The notes beneath the pieces are model-generated. The model did no database searches and was not told the DNA's origin. It saw only the letters and a program-made list of their open reading frames with translations. The translations under genes and the position numbers were made by a program. Shown piece after piece: positions 52,536-61,196 of a stretch of 64,000 nt of DNA. Source of the stretch: Hungatella effluvii (GTDB taxonomy: Bacteria; Bacillota; Clostridia; Lachnospirales; Lachnospiraceae); the NCBI RefSeq assembly GCF_003201875.1, contig NZ_QJKD01000013.1:62001-126000 (forward strand), given 5' to 3'. Each line of letters starts with the position of its first letter. Positions within the stretch are counted from its first letter, which is position 1.

Positions 52536-52654
52536 GAATACACACTCCTTCCCTGTCTTTTCACACGTTATCTCCCTCTGATTGTACTATAATCTGGTAA
52601 AAAAGTACAGGTCGCAAATCTGAAGTTTTTGTGAACAAATCCCAAATCCTTACC

Positions 52655-52682
52655 TTGAGTTTCCGAAGTTTTCTGTTATAAT
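52655..52682 (+). promoter_or_regulatory. Promoter of the small membrane-protein gene
   Basis: TTGAGT (52655-52660), 16 bases, TATAAT (52677-52682), about 38 bases before the ATG. Confidence 0.6.
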
Positions 52683-52720
52683 AAAGGGAAGTACCATCCC
52701 AAAGAAAGCGAGGTGTCCCC

Positions 52721-52936
52721 ATGAAATGGAAACGCCCTCTGGCCATGGCCGGAGTTATATTCATACTGGCCATGTATGTTATCGCCATCGTTTCGGCTTT
52801 CTCCAACAGTCCGTCCGCAAATAACTGGCTGATGGCCGCTATCTTCTCAACTGTCGTCATACCGGTCATATTGTATGCTTTTCAACTGGTGTACAAGCTC
52901 TTAAATCCTGAGGAAAAAGACAGAAACAACGAATAG
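52721..52936 (+). CDS. Small two-span membrane protein
   Basis: 71 residues; GAGGTG lies 5 bases before the ATG. Two hydrophobic segments (about 7-28 and 36-58) with the outer turn SNSPSANN and an acidic-basic tail NPEEKDRNNE. No family name known to me; similar lone proteins are widespread in Lachnospiraceae. Own promoter and terminator support that it is a real gene. Confidence 0.75.
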   Translation: MKWKRPLAMAGVIFILAMYVIAIVSAFSNSPSANNWLMAAIFSTVVIPVILYAFQLVYKLLNPEEKDRNNE

Positions 52937-52938
52937 AA

Positions 52939-52987
52939 AAAAGACGGCCATATCCGGATGGTTCTTTCCCGGATTTGGCCGTCTTTC
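52939..52987 (+). terminator. Terminator between the small gene and purA
   Basis: AAAGACGGCCA / TGGCCGTCTTT with inner TCCGG / CCGGA; A and T runs on both sides, so it can end both convergent transcripts. Confidence 0.85.
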
Positions 52988-53014
52988 ATTTTCTGCCAAT
53001 GAATAAGGACAGTC

Positions 53015-54289
53015 TTATCTGTAAATGATCTCGTCTCTCCCCGGTCCATTGGAAACCATGGTGATCGGAGTCTCAATCTCTTTCTCAATAAATTCAATAT
53101 ATTTCCGGCAGTTTTCCGGCAGGTCTTCGTACTTTTTGATACCGCGGATTTCACATTTCCAGCCAGGAAGTGTCTCGTAGACCGGTTTTGCACGCTCCAA
53201 ACGGACTGTAGTCGGGAAATCCTTCGTAACCTCACCGTCAATCTCATAACCGACGCAGACGTGAAGTTCATCTAAATATCCCAGTACATCGAGAACGGTC
53301 AGTGCCACCTCTGTGGATCCCTGAATACGGCATCCATACCGGCTCGCAACCGCGTCAAACCAACCCATACGTCTCGGACGTCCTGTGGTAGCTCCATACT
53401 CACCGCCGTCGCCGCCGCGCTTTCTCAGTTCATCGGCTTCCTCGCCGAAGATCTCGCTGACAAATGCACCTGCTCCAACCGCACTGGAATATGCCTTCAC
53501 AACGGTAGTGATATTCTTTATTTCATAAGGCGCGATTCCTGCGCCGATGGCCCCATAAGCCGCCAGTGTGGAGGAGGATGTAACCATCGGATAAATGCCG
53601 TGGTCCGGATCCTTTAAAGAACCAAGCTGGCCTTCCAGCAGGATATTCTTTCCCTCTTTGATGGCATCGTATAAGTATTTTGACACATCACAGACGTAAG
53701 GAGCCACCATATCACGGTACTGAAGCATTGTCTGAAACAGCTCCTCCGGGTCGAGAACCGGCTTGTGGTATAAATGCTCCAGCATCACGTTCTTCGTCTC
53801 GCACACCTGCGCTACTTTTTCCTTTAAGGATTCACTTTCAAACAGCTCGCTGACCTGGAATCCGATCTTTGCATATTTATCTGAATAGAATGGAGCAATA
53901 CCCGACTTTGTAGAGCCAAAGGACTTCTTCCCAAGACGTTCCTCTTCATACTGGTCGAACAGAATATGATACGGCATCAGAATCTGCGCGCGGTCAGAGA
54001 CGAGAATGTGCGGCTTCGGAACGCCCTTGCTTACCAGCTCGTCAATTTCCTTAACCAGGAACGGGATGTTTAACGCCACACCATTTCCGATTACGCTCGT
54101 CGTGTGGCTGTAGAAAACGCCGGACGGCAGAAGATGGAGCGCAAACTTGCCATAGTTGTTGATGATCGTATGTCCTGCATTGCTGCCTCCCTGAAAACGG
54201 ATGATAATGTCGGACTCATTCGCCAGCATGTCCGTGATTTTTCCTTTTCCCTCATCGCCCCAATTGGCGCCTACTATTGCTCTTACCAT
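53015..54289 (-). CDS. purA: Adenylosuccinate synthetase
   Basis: GTP-dependent joining of IMP and aspartate, first step to AMP. 424 residues. GTP loop GANWGDEGKGKI (Asn where most enzymes have Gln), NAGHTI (His base), SVALNIPF-like start of the IMP site and VGAGAFVSEI are visible, as is TTGRPRRMGWFD. ATG at 54289 has GGAGG 8 bases ahead. Its upstream region carries the E3 hairpin element and a 33-bp tandem repeat. Confidence 0.95.
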   Translation of the reverse strand: MVRAIVGANWGDEGKGKITDMLANESDIIIRFQGGSNAGHTIINNYGKFALHLLPSGVFYSHTTSVIGNGVALNIPFLVKEIDELVSKGVPKPHILVSDRAQILMPYHILFDQYEEERLGKKSFGSTKSGIAPFYSDKYAKIGFQVSELFESESLKEKVAQVCETKNVMLEHLYHKPVLDPEELFQTMLQYRDMVAPYVCDVSKYLYDAIKEGKNILLEGQLGSLKDPDHGIYPMVTSSSTLAAYGAIGAGIAPYEIKNITTVVKAYSSAVGAGAFVSEIFGEEADELRKRGGDGGEYGATTGRPRRMGWFDAVASRYGCRIQGSTEVALTVLDVLGYLDELHVCVGYEIDGEVTKDFPTTVRLERAKPVYETLPGWKCEIRGIKKYEDLPENCRKYIEFIEKEIETPITMVSNGPGRDEIIYR

Positions 54290-54330
54290 TTGTTTGTTTC
54301 CTCCTTTACTTCACTACGGTTTGCGGGGGG

Positions 54331-54462
54331 CTTCGATTTTGTTTCGTTCTGCGCCGCTGCAGGCTTCGTTTTTGCTTCGTTCTATCCCGCAGCGGACCTC
54401 GATTTTGCTTCGTTCTATCCCGCAGTGGACCTCGATTCCGCTCCGCTCCATACCCGATAAAG
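54331..54462. repeat. 33-bp tandem repeat in the purA upstream region
   Basis: Four units of 33 bases (54331, 54364, 54397, 54430), each with a TTCGATTTTGCTTCGTTCTA-like core; units 2 and 3 are almost the same, units 1 and 4 more diverged. 33 is a multiple of three, and both strands stay open through it, but no ribosome site supports translation. Confidence 0.8.
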
Positions 54463-54484
54463 CGGGGCACGCTGTCTCGGTCAC

Positions 54485-54563
54485 GGGCTTCGCCCTATGG
54501 AATCCGGTAAGCGGCAGTCTGCTTTCATGCAAGCATGACGCAGACTGCCGCTTACCGGATTCC
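54485..54563 (-). repeat. Composite hairpin element E3
   Basis: Hairpin B GGGC-TTC-GCCC (54485-54495), then TATG, then hairpin C with perfect 23-bp arms (54499-54521 with 54541-54563), loop containing CATGCAAGCATG. CACTGCT follows at once, as in E2. A possible promoter TTTACT-17-TATGAT (minus, about 54589-54617) lies just upstream of the element on the purA side, which would place E3 at the start of the purA leader. Confidence 0.78.
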
Positions 54564-54649
54564 ACACTGCTCATTGCCACCGCGTATATCATAGCTCAAA
54601 GCACATCATAAGTAAAGTCAATATTATTTATGTTTTCCATAAGTTTCAT

Positions 54650-55555
54650 TTATATCATTGATTTTTCCGGTTTTTCCATCAATAGTTCCAGCAGACGGCC
54701 TCCTGCGGGAGACATGGGATTTTTTCGGTCTGTGATGATGCAGAAACTACGCTCCGGCATTCCCTGCTTAAATTCCAGTTCAAACAGATGGCCTGCTTCG
54801 ATTTCCTTCTCTGCAAACTCCGACATCACGCAGCCGATTCCAAGATTCCTCATGGCAAACTGGACAATCATATCACTGGTCGCCAGCTCGAATTCCGGTT
54901 CCACAACGATACCCAGCTTCTCTAAATAATCATCCATAAACCGTCTCGTACTCGTATTCTTTTCCAGAAAAATACAGGGAAGTTCTTTCAGAATACCGTA
55001 TTCCAGCCTTTTCCCCTTTAAATGCTTAAACTGCTCTCCCGCCACAAAAATATTCCGGATCTTCTTTACCTCAGTGACAGAGACCTCCGGCCTCGCATCG
55101 ACCGGGGAGCTGACCACGCCGAAATCAATGGTTCCATGACTTAAAAAGCCCAGTGTCTCCGGTGTGGGGCCGTTGGACACCGTTACCTTAACCTTCGGAT
55201 ATTTCTCGTGAAAACGCTCCAGAAACGGCAGTAAATAAAACTGAAGCGTCATATCGCTGGCTCCGATTCTAACCTCTCCCGTATCCAGATCCTGCATCCG
55301 CCTTAACATATTCTCCCCATACCAGATATCATCTAAACCCGATTTCACATAAGAATAGAGAAGCTCTCCCTCTCTCGTCAGCCTGACACCTTTGGAGGTC
55401 CTGATAAACAGCTTCGCATCGACGGAAAGCTCAAGCTGGCGGATCGCCTGGCTGACGGCCGGCTGGGAGATGCACAGCTTCTCCGCGGCCAGCGTGATGC
55501 TGCCTAACTGTCCTACATAATAAAACACCTTGTAATATTCCAGATTGCTGCTCAT
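54650..55555 (-). CDS. LysR-type transcription regulator
   Basis: 301 residues. Helix-turn-helix at residues 4-60 (GSITLAAEKLCISQPAVSQA, IRQLELSVDAKLFIRTSKGV), then the two-lobed effector domain (from about 90: VRIGASDMTLQFYLLPFLER). Normal length. LysR proteins often control a divergent neighbour; here the next gene upstream is purB on the same strand, so the target is unclear. The effector cannot be inferred. Confidence 0.92.
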   Translation of the reverse strand: MSSNLEYYKVFYYVGQLGSITLAAEKLCISQPAVSQAIRQLELSVDAKLFIRTSKGVRLTREGELLYSYVKSGLDDIWYGENMLRRMQDLDTGEVRIGASDMTLQFYLLPFLERFHEKYPKVKVTVSNGPTPETLGFLSHGTIDFGVVSSPVDARPEVSVTEVKKIRNIFVAGEQFKHLKGKRLEYGILKELPCIFLEKNTSTRRFMDDYLEKLGIVVEPEFELATSDMIVQFAMRNLGIGCVMSEFAEKEIEAGHLFELEFKQGMPERSFCIITDRKNPMSPAGGRLLELLMEKPEKSMI

Positions 55556-55700
55556 ACCGTATCCTCCTGAAAAGAGCAGAGACTATCGATCGCCTCTGCT
55601 CTGAATCCATTCTTATTCTGCGGAAGATCACTGTTTTTATACCCGTCTAAATGGTCTTCCGCTGGCACACATTTATCTTACACATTTATCTTACACATTT

Positions 55701-57131
55701 TTAGACATTAATCTCAGCCGTCATCCCAAGAACATCCTGATTCGCGGAAAGCAGCGGCCGAATCATTTCATCCAGATAGATCTCCACCTGAGCCGGCGCG
55801 CATCCGACATACTTCTTCGGATCCATGTTCTGCTTAAGCTCATCAAGGCTTAAATTGAACGCAGGATCGGCGGCAATCAGCTCCAGGAGATTATTGTCCA
55901 TACCGTTTTCCTTCACATTTCTTCCGGCCTCCATGGACAGCTCACGGATTCTCTCGTGAAGCTCCTGCCTGTCGCCTCCTGCTTTTACGGCATCCATCAT
56001 AATATTCTCGGTAGCCATAAATGGCAGTTCCGCCATCATGTGTTTCTCGATCACCTTCGGATAAACAACGAGACCGTCAACTACATTTAAGTAAAGGTCC
56101 AGAATACCGTCAATCGCCAGGAATCCCTCCGGAATGCTGAGACGCTTATTCGCGGAATCGTCCAGCGTGCGCTCGAACCACTGGGTGGAAGCCACCAGCA
56201 TGGGGTTCATCACATCGGACATCACATAGTTTGACAGAGAGGCGATTCTCTCGCTTCTCATCGGATTGCGCTTGTAGGCCATGGCGGAAGAGCCGATCTG
56301 GCTCTTTTCAAATGGCTCCTCGATCTCCTTCAAATGCTGAAGCAGACGGATATCATTGGAAAACTTGTGCGCGCTCTGAGCAATGCCGGCCAGTATATTT
56401 AAGACACGGCTGTCCACCTTTCTCGAATACGTCTGGCCGGAAACCGGATAGCAGCCCGGATAGCCCAGCTTCTCTGCGATCATCGGATCCAGCTTTCTTA
56501 CCTTGTCCATATCGCCGTCAAACAGCTCCAGGAAGCTGGCCTGTGTGCCGGTGGTGCCTTTGGAGCCCAATAAACGGATGGAGCCTGCCACATAGTCTAA
56601 ATCCTCTAAATCCATGACCAGCTCATGCATCCACAGTGTAGCGCGTTTTCCAACCGTAGTCGGCTGTGCCGGCTGAAAATGGGTAAATGCCAGCGTCGGC
56701 TGATCTTTGTACCTGTCTGCAAACTTCGCCAGCTCCGCAATCACGTTGACCAGTTTTTTCCTGACTAACGCCAGCGCTTCGGTCATAACAATAATATCCG
56801 TATTATCGCCCACGTAGCAGGAAGTCGCTCCCAGATGGATGATTCCCTTTGCCTTCGGACACTGTACGCCGTAAGCGTACACATGGGACATGACGTCGTG
56901 ACGCACTTCTTTCTCGCGCTGCTTCGCCACATCGTAATTAATCTCATCCTGTTGGGCCTTCAGCTCATCGATCTGTTCCTGCGTAACCGGCAGCCCCAGT
57001 TCCATCTCCGTCTCTGCGAGAGCGATCCAGAGCTTCCTCCATGTGCGGAATTTCTTATCCGGTGAAAATATATACTGCATTTCCTTGCTGGCATAGCGCT
57101 CAGACAAAGGACTCTGATAGCGGTCGTTCAT
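55701..57131 (-). CDS. purB: Adenylosuccinate lyase
   Basis: Acts twice in purine synthesis: splits fumarate from SAICAR and from adenylosuccinate. About 476 residues from NDRYQSPLSERYASKEM, the usual N-terminus of clostridial PurB. Signature GSSAMAYKRNPMRSE (catalytic Ser loop) and the His in THFQPAQPTT are in place. The open frame runs 49 codons further upstream, through a structured leader, but those residues are unlike the family. The chosen ATG has no clear ribosome site, which is unusual in this genome and may mean that the leader controls translation. Confidence 0.92.
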   Translation of the reverse strand: MNDRYQSPLSERYASKEMQYIFSPDKKFRTWRKLWIALAETEMELGLPVTQEQIDELKAQQDEINYDVAKQREKEVRHDVMSHVYAYGVQCPKAKGIIHLGATSCYVGDNTDIIVMTEALALVRKKLVNVIAELAKFADRYKDQPTLAFTHFQPAQPTTVGKRATLWMHELVMDLEDLDYVAGSIRLLGSKGTTGTQASFLELFDGDMDKVRKLDPMIAEKLGYPGCYPVSGQTYSRKVDSRVLNILAGIAQSAHKFSNDIRLLQHLKEIEEPFEKSQIGSSAMAYKRNPMRSERIASLSNYVMSDVMNPMLVASTQWFERTLDDSANKRLSIPEGFLAIDGILDLYLNVVDGLVVYPKVIEKHMMAELPFMATENIMMDAVKAGGDRQELHERIRELSMEAGRNVKENGMDNNLLELIAADPAFNLSLDELKQNMDPKKYVGCAPAQVEIYLDEMIRPLLSANQDVLGMTAEINV

Positions 57132-57253
57132 AAAAATATACCAAGGAGACTGATGGCTTTCGTCATATGGAGGAACCGGCAAGTGACTGATACCGTTTCC
57201 ACGTCTCCACCCTTTCATTTGATTTGATTTGATTTCAATCCACATTTTGAGGC

Positions 57254-57412
57254 CAGAATACAAAACCCAGAATGACATAGTAGCTATGCTGCCATTTTAT
57301 CCGGTTGCCCGGATTGTTTTGACCTCATGTCAGTGGGGGATATCTGCCCGCCACTGCCGCTAAGTTTGTTTTTGCGATTCATCTCCCACCTGTAGAGGCT
57401 GGGAGAATTCTC
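57254..57412 (-). ncRNA. Structured RNA in the purB leader (possible 6S-like)
   Basis: On the minus strand a series of hairpins: TCTCCCA / TGGGAGA (57382-57406), CAGTGG..CCACTG (57331-57356), ATCCGG-GCAA-CCGGAT with a GNRA loop (57299-57314) and a CATAG / CTATG stem (57276-57290). A promoter-like TTGCTT-16-TATGAT lies at 57435-57462. The ends (GAAT..CCCAG and CTGGG..ATTC) could pair. Whether it is a separate RNA or a purB leader is open. Confidence 0.45.
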
Positions 57413-57533
57413 GTTGATTTTTGTTAAATATCATATCATAATATGCTCACAGTTAAAAGCAAAAAATCACAAAATTTACGGTTGTGCCGGATCATATCGA
57501 ATCTTACCCATCTCACTGCCGCTCTCCCTGCAT

Positions 57534-57582
57534 AAAAGGCGCCGGGCCGGATGGTGACACAATCCGGTGCAGCGCCTCTTTT
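57534..57582 (-). terminator. Intrinsic terminator after purF
   Basis: GGCGC and CCGGAT pair with ATCCGG and GCGCC across a short asymmetric bulge; TTTTAT follows on the minus strand. Confidence 0.8.
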
Positions 57583-57595
57583 CTTCTGCGGAATG

Positions 57596-57682
57596 TCTGA
57601 ACTACTGCACATACACGTTCGCAGATTTCCGGACTACTGCACGTACACGTTCGCAGACTTCTGAACTACTGCGCGTACTCGC
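57596..57682. repeat. 32-bp tandem repeat at the 3' end of purF
   Basis: ACTACTGCAC begins at 57601 and 57633, and ACTACTGCGC at 57665, a period of 32 bases; the whole unit is nearly identical in the first two copies, the third being the last codons of purF itself. The end of the gene has thus been copied twice into the spacer. Confidence 0.8.
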
Positions 57683-59108
57683 CCCGGATATCCTCCTCAG
57701 GCGGCTGGATCGGATACTCACCGGAAAAGCACGCGGTACAGATTGGCAGTCCCTGCGCCATTTCCGTCAGCCGTTCCTGTCTTAAGAAGGACAGGGAATC
57801 TGCGCCGATCATGTCGCAGATCTCCTGTACCGTCCGGCCGTGAGCGATCAGCTGGTCCTCGGAAGGAATATCCGTTCCAAAGTAACACGGATGGAGAAAT
57901 GGCGGAGCGCTGATCCGGACATGGACCTCCTTCGCCCCGGCTTCCCGCAGTATCCCGACGATCAGAGCGCTGGTGGTTCCCCGGACAATGGAGTCATCAA
58001 TCATGATGACGCGTTTGCCCGCCACAGCCTCCTTTAAGACGTTCAGCTTAATCCGAACGGCCGACTCCCGGCTGCTTTGCTTCGGCTTAATAAAGGTTCT
58101 GCCCACATAGGAGTTCTTGACAAAGGCAGTGCCATAGGGAATTTGGGATTCCATGGAATAGCCCAGCGCCGCTCCATTGCCGGATTCCGGAACTCCGACC
58201 ACCAGATCAGCCTCCACCGGTGAATCTACAGCCAGAGCACGGCCGGCAAGAATTCTGGCCTGATAGACGCTCACTCCGTCAAACACGCTGTCCGGTCTGG
58301 CGAAATAAATGTATTCAAATACACATCTCGCTTCCCTGCTCCGGTCCTGAAAGCACAGCCTCGTATCCGATGCGATACCATCCTTCGTAATGGTAACGAT
58401 CTCACCCGGTTTGACGTCCCTGACGAATTCTGCTCCGATCGTATCCAGCGCACAGCTTTCCGACACCAGAATATAGGCGTTGTCCCGTTTTCCGATACAG
58501 AGGGGCTTGAATCCGAAGGGATCCCTGGCCCCAATCATTTTTCTGGGACTCATGACAACAAGGGAATATGCTCCTACAATCTTCTTCATGGCTCCGGCAA
58601 CCGCCTCTTCCACAGAAGATGTCTTCACACGCTCCCTTGCGATGTGGTAGGCAATGACTTCAGAATCAATCGTAGTCTGAAAAATCGCCCCCGAATATTC
58701 CAGCTCCCGGCGAAGATCCGGCGCATTGACAAGATTGCCGTTATGCGCCAGAGCCAGAGTGCCTTTTATATAGTTTAAAACCAGCGGCTGGGCATTTTCC
58801 CTGGTACTGCTGCCCGCCGTCGAATAACGAACATGACCCACTCCAATATTGCCGTGAAGACCTTCTAATATCTCAGGAGTAAAGACTTCGTTACACAGAC
58901 CCATCCCCTTATACGCGTTTACTTTCCCCTTGGGGCCCGCCGTATCGCTGACCGCGATTCCACAGCTTTCCTGCCCCCTGTGCTGCAATGCGAATAATCC
59001 GTAATAAATGGTAGACGCCACGTCCCCGTGATCGAAATCATACATTCCGAAGACGCCGCACTCCTCATGTAACTCATCCCCCGCAGTCATATTCAAGTCA
59101 TGTCTCAT
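57666..59108 (-). CDS. purF: Amidophosphoribosyltransferase
   Basis: First committed step of purine synthesis: PRPP plus glutamine to phosphoribosylamine. 480 residues. Residues 1-16 are a propeptide; Cys 17 (ECGVFGMY) is the N-terminal nucleophile after cleavage. Glutaminase motifs ALQHRGQESCG and RYSTAGSS, PRPP loop MIDDSIVRGTTS, and FHPCYFG-type C-terminal (PFLHPCYFGTDIPS) suggest the Bacillus-like form, where Cys residues may hold an iron-sulfur cluster. Follows purC after 23 bases; own terminator. Confidence 0.96.
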   Translation of the reverse strand: MRHDLNMTAGDELHEECGVFGMYDFDHGDVASTIYYGLFALQHRGQESCGIAVSDTAGPKGKVNAYKGMGLCNEVFTPEILEGLHGNIGVGHVRYSTAGSSTRENAQPLVLNYIKGTLALAHNGNLVNAPDLRRELEYSGAIFQTTIDSEVIAYHIARERVKTSSVEEAVAGAMKKIVGAYSLVVMSPRKMIGARDPFGFKPLCIGKRDNAYILVSESCALDTIGAEFVRDVKPGEIVTITKDGIASDTRLCFQDRSREARCVFEYIYFARPDSVFDGVSVYQARILAGRALAVDSPVEADLVVGVPESGNGAALGYSMESQIPYGTAFVKNSYVGRTFIKPKQSSRESAVRIKLNVLKEAVAGKRVIMIDDSIVRGTTSALIVGILREAGAKEVHVRISAPPFLHPCYFGTDIPSEDQLIAHGRTVQEICDMIGADSLSFLRQERLTEMAQGLPICTACFSGEYPIQPPEEDIRGEYAQ

Positions 59109-59131
59109 GTAGTAATGCCTTTCTGTGCTGT

Positions 59132-59839
59132 TTACTGGATACCAAGACGACGGAATACTTCTTCATAAGCGTCTTCTACGTTACCCATATCGCGGCGGAA
59201 ACGGTCCTTATCCAGTTTTTCATGTGTTTCCTTATCCCACAGTCTGCAGGTATCCGGAGAAACCTCGTCGGCCAGAATGATCTGTCCATGGTAACGGCCA
59301 AATTCGATCTTAAAGTCGATCAGCTCGATGCCGAGGCTGTCAAAATACTCTCTCATCACTTCGTTTACCTTGAAGGTATACTTTGTGATCGCGTCGATCT
59401 CCTCCTGAGTTGCCAGGTTCAGTGCCAGTGCGTAGTAGCTGTTGATGAACGGATCGCCCAGATCATCATTTTTATAGCTGAATTCCAGTGTAGGACAAGC
59501 GAACTTGATGCCCTCTTCCATACCCATCTTCTTTGCGAAGCTGCCTGCGGAGAAGTTTCTAACAATTACTTCTAACGGAACGATCTCTACTTTCTTAACA
59601 GCGGTCTCACGGTCGCTTAATTCCTCGATGAAATGAGTCGGAACGCCTTCTGCTTCCAGCTTCTTAAAGATATGGTTTGTCATGCGGTTGTTGATCGCAC
59701 CTTTTCCTACGATGGTACCCTTCTTTAAACCGTTGAATGCCGTAGCGTCATCTTTATAATCCACAATTAATACGTCCGGATCCTCTGTTGTATAAACCTT
59801 TTTCGCTTTTCCTTCATACAGTAATTCTTTTTTCTCCAT
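59132..59839 (-). CDS. purC: SAICAR synthetase
   Basis: Joins aspartate to CAIR with ATP. About 235 residues, standard. Seen: LYEGKAKKVYTTED, DDATAFNGLKKG, EVIVRNFSAGSFAKKMG (conserved RN.A.GS) and DEVSPDTCRLWD. The ATG at 59839 fits the family N-terminus (EKKELLYEGKAKKVY); a GTG three codons upstream is possible. First gene of purC-purF. Confidence 0.96.
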   Translation of the reverse strand: MEKKELLYEGKAKKVYTTEDPDVLIVDYKDDATAFNGLKKGTIVGKGAINNRMTNHIFKKLEAEGVPTHFIEELSDRETAVKKVEIVPLEVIVRNFSAGSFAKKMGMEEGIKFACPTLEFSYKNDDLGDPFINSYYALALNLATQEEIDAITKYTFKVNEVMREYFDSLGIELIDFKIEFGRYHGQIILADEVSPDTCRLWDKETHEKLDKDRFRRDMGNVEDAYEEVFRRLGIQ

Positions 59840-59909
59840 GGTATCCACCAGTCCTTTTCCTGAATTAATTTATAAGTTTTATGAATATAACCAAGGTATT
59901 TCAGTAGAA

Positions 59910-59938
59910 ATTATAATACAGTGAAAATGCGATTGCAA
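59910..59938 (-). promoter_or_regulatory. Promoter of purCF
   Basis: TTGCAA (59933-59938), 17 bases, TATAAT (59910-59915) on the minus strand, about 70 bases before purC. Confidence 0.75.
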
Positions 59939-60006
59939 CATTTTTATATATTATAAATTCTTATGGGCGATGGCTGTATTCACATATAAATGCGCCGGAC
60001 GCCGCA

Positions 60007-60447
60007 TTAATCCGGTCTGTTCTCCGCATTTTCACGGCGAAGCTTTTCCTCTGTCCGCCAGAATTCCACCCTGCCCTCTTTCCAGTCAATTGTAACTCCG
60101 CTGTCCTTTCTGTCAGATGGGGGTACATCTTCTAAAGCCCCAAAATCCGCCGTCTCCACCGTCTCTTCCTTCACGCAGCAAATATGAAATCGACGCGCGG
60201 CCTCCGTAAAAATACCGGGGTCATTTACACCTATAACGATCAGCTCCGCCAGAGCCATACAGCTTAAGCAGTTTCTGAAAATGTGCGTACGCCTTCCCAT
60301 GGACGCCCTGAGAAAGCCGCGGCTTCTCCACGGCTTCTTACTCCGGTTATACCGTTTCATCCGTTGTTTTTCTGCAAACAGGGTAATCTTCAAAAAGCCT
60401 GTCCCTTCTTTCTCCGCATTAGTCATTCGTTGCATTTCCATCGCCAT
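60007..60447 (-). CDS. Hypothetical basic protein
   Basis: Open frame of 146 codons that starts within the end of the ydcF-like gene (29-base overlap for the longest form). The N-terminal half is very basic (YNRSKKPWRSRGFLRASMGRR), the middle has a Cys-containing hydrophobic stretch (NCLSCMALAELIVIGV). The true start is unclear; a TTG near 60393 with AAGAAGGG ahead is an alternative. No family recognised; overlap and strand suggest it is read with ydcF. Confidence 0.5.
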   Translation of the reverse strand: MAMEMQRMTNAEKEGTGFLKITLFAEKQRMKRYNRSKKPWRSRGFLRASMGRRTHIFRNCLSCMALAELIVIGVNDPGIFTEAARRFHICCVKEETVETADFGALEDVPPSDRKDSGVTIDWKEGRVEFWRTEEKLRRENAENRPD

Positions 60448-61087
60448 TCACCGGAATCGCTTCTCCCAGGTACGTCGGCTCCGGCTTGAAGATTCCGGTC
60501 ATAAAGTCTTTCCCTCTGGCCAGCAGCTCCCTCACATCACGCCGCTTCTGACCGGCGTACGTCCTCTGGTCGGAAGCCACGCCATAAGCGTCGAGTCCCA
60601 GCTGTTTCGCGGCATACAGCGCCCTGTAGAGATGGTAGCGCTGTGTCACGATGATCACCTTCTCCGCCTGAAACACATCGCGGGCCCGGTACATGCTCTC
60701 GTAGGTGGAAAAACCGGCGTGATCCATAAACACATCCTCGGAAGGCACGCCGCGGGCCACGGCGAACTGCTTCATCACGTTCACTTCGTCGTAATTTTTC
60801 CGGCCGTGATCTCCGCTCATCAGCAGCTTTAAAGAAGCGCCTGCGTCATACAGCTCGATCCCGCGAAGAAGACGGTCCTCCAGCATGTTGCTGGGGTTTC
60901 CGTCCGGATGGACACCCGCTCCCAGAACAAGGATGCAGTCCGCTCCCAGCGCGGCCGCTTCCTCCTGTGTGAGAATCCGTTTTTCCGTAGATTTAATCAT
61001 ATATGTATTGACGCCCGCCAGGCAGACAATACCGGCAACGCCCAGAACGATCAGTGCAATAAATGCCTTTTTTATCAGTTTTTTCAT
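60419..61087 (-). CDS. YdcF/SanA family protein
   Basis: 222 residues, one N-terminal membrane anchor (residues 8-28), then a DUF218 domain outside: DCILVLGAGVHPDGNPSNML, LLMSGDHGRKNYDEVNVM, VFMDHAGFSTYESMYRA and VTQRYHLYRALYAAKQLG. This set of motifs matches SanA/YdcF proteins, in which SanA affects envelope permeability (vancomycin sensitivity in E. coli); no enzymatic activity is established. Full length. Confidence 0.9.
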   Translation of the reverse strand: MKKLIKKAFIALIVLGVAGIVCLAGVNTYMIKSTEKRILTQEEAAALGADCILVLGAGVHPDGNPSNMLEDRLLRGIELYDAGASLKLLMSGDHGRKNYDEVNVMKQFAVARGVPSEDVFMDHAGFSTYESMYRARDVFQAEKVIIVTQRYHLYRALYAAKQLGLDAYGVASDQRTYAGQKRRDVRELLARGKDFMTGIFKPEPTYLGEAIPVNGDGNATND

Positions 61088-61131
61088 TCATTTGTCCTCA
61101 TTTCTGTTATACGCTCCATTATATAACAAGG

Positions 61132-61176
61132 AAAAAATGGCTTCAAGCCTTTCCGGGCCTAAAGCCATTTTATTTT
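61132..61176 (-). terminator. Terminator after the small lipoprotein gene
   Basis: AAAATGGCTT / AAGCCATTTT with an inner AGGCCCGGAAAGGCTT part; T runs on both strands. Confidence 0.8.
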
Positions 61177-61196
61177 TCGTCTCTGTATAAAAATAC

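Noticed and set aside
54331..54462. CRISPR array
   Set aside because: Units are directly adjacent without spacers and no cas genes are present.
54277..54510. Plus and minus frames through the 33-bp repeats as a repeat protein
   Set aside because: No ribosome site on either strand; the frame is open only because the period is a multiple of three.
57254..57412. Purine (guanine/adenine) riboswitch
   Set aside because: The conserved junction and paired loop pattern of that riboswitch were not found; hairpin order differs.
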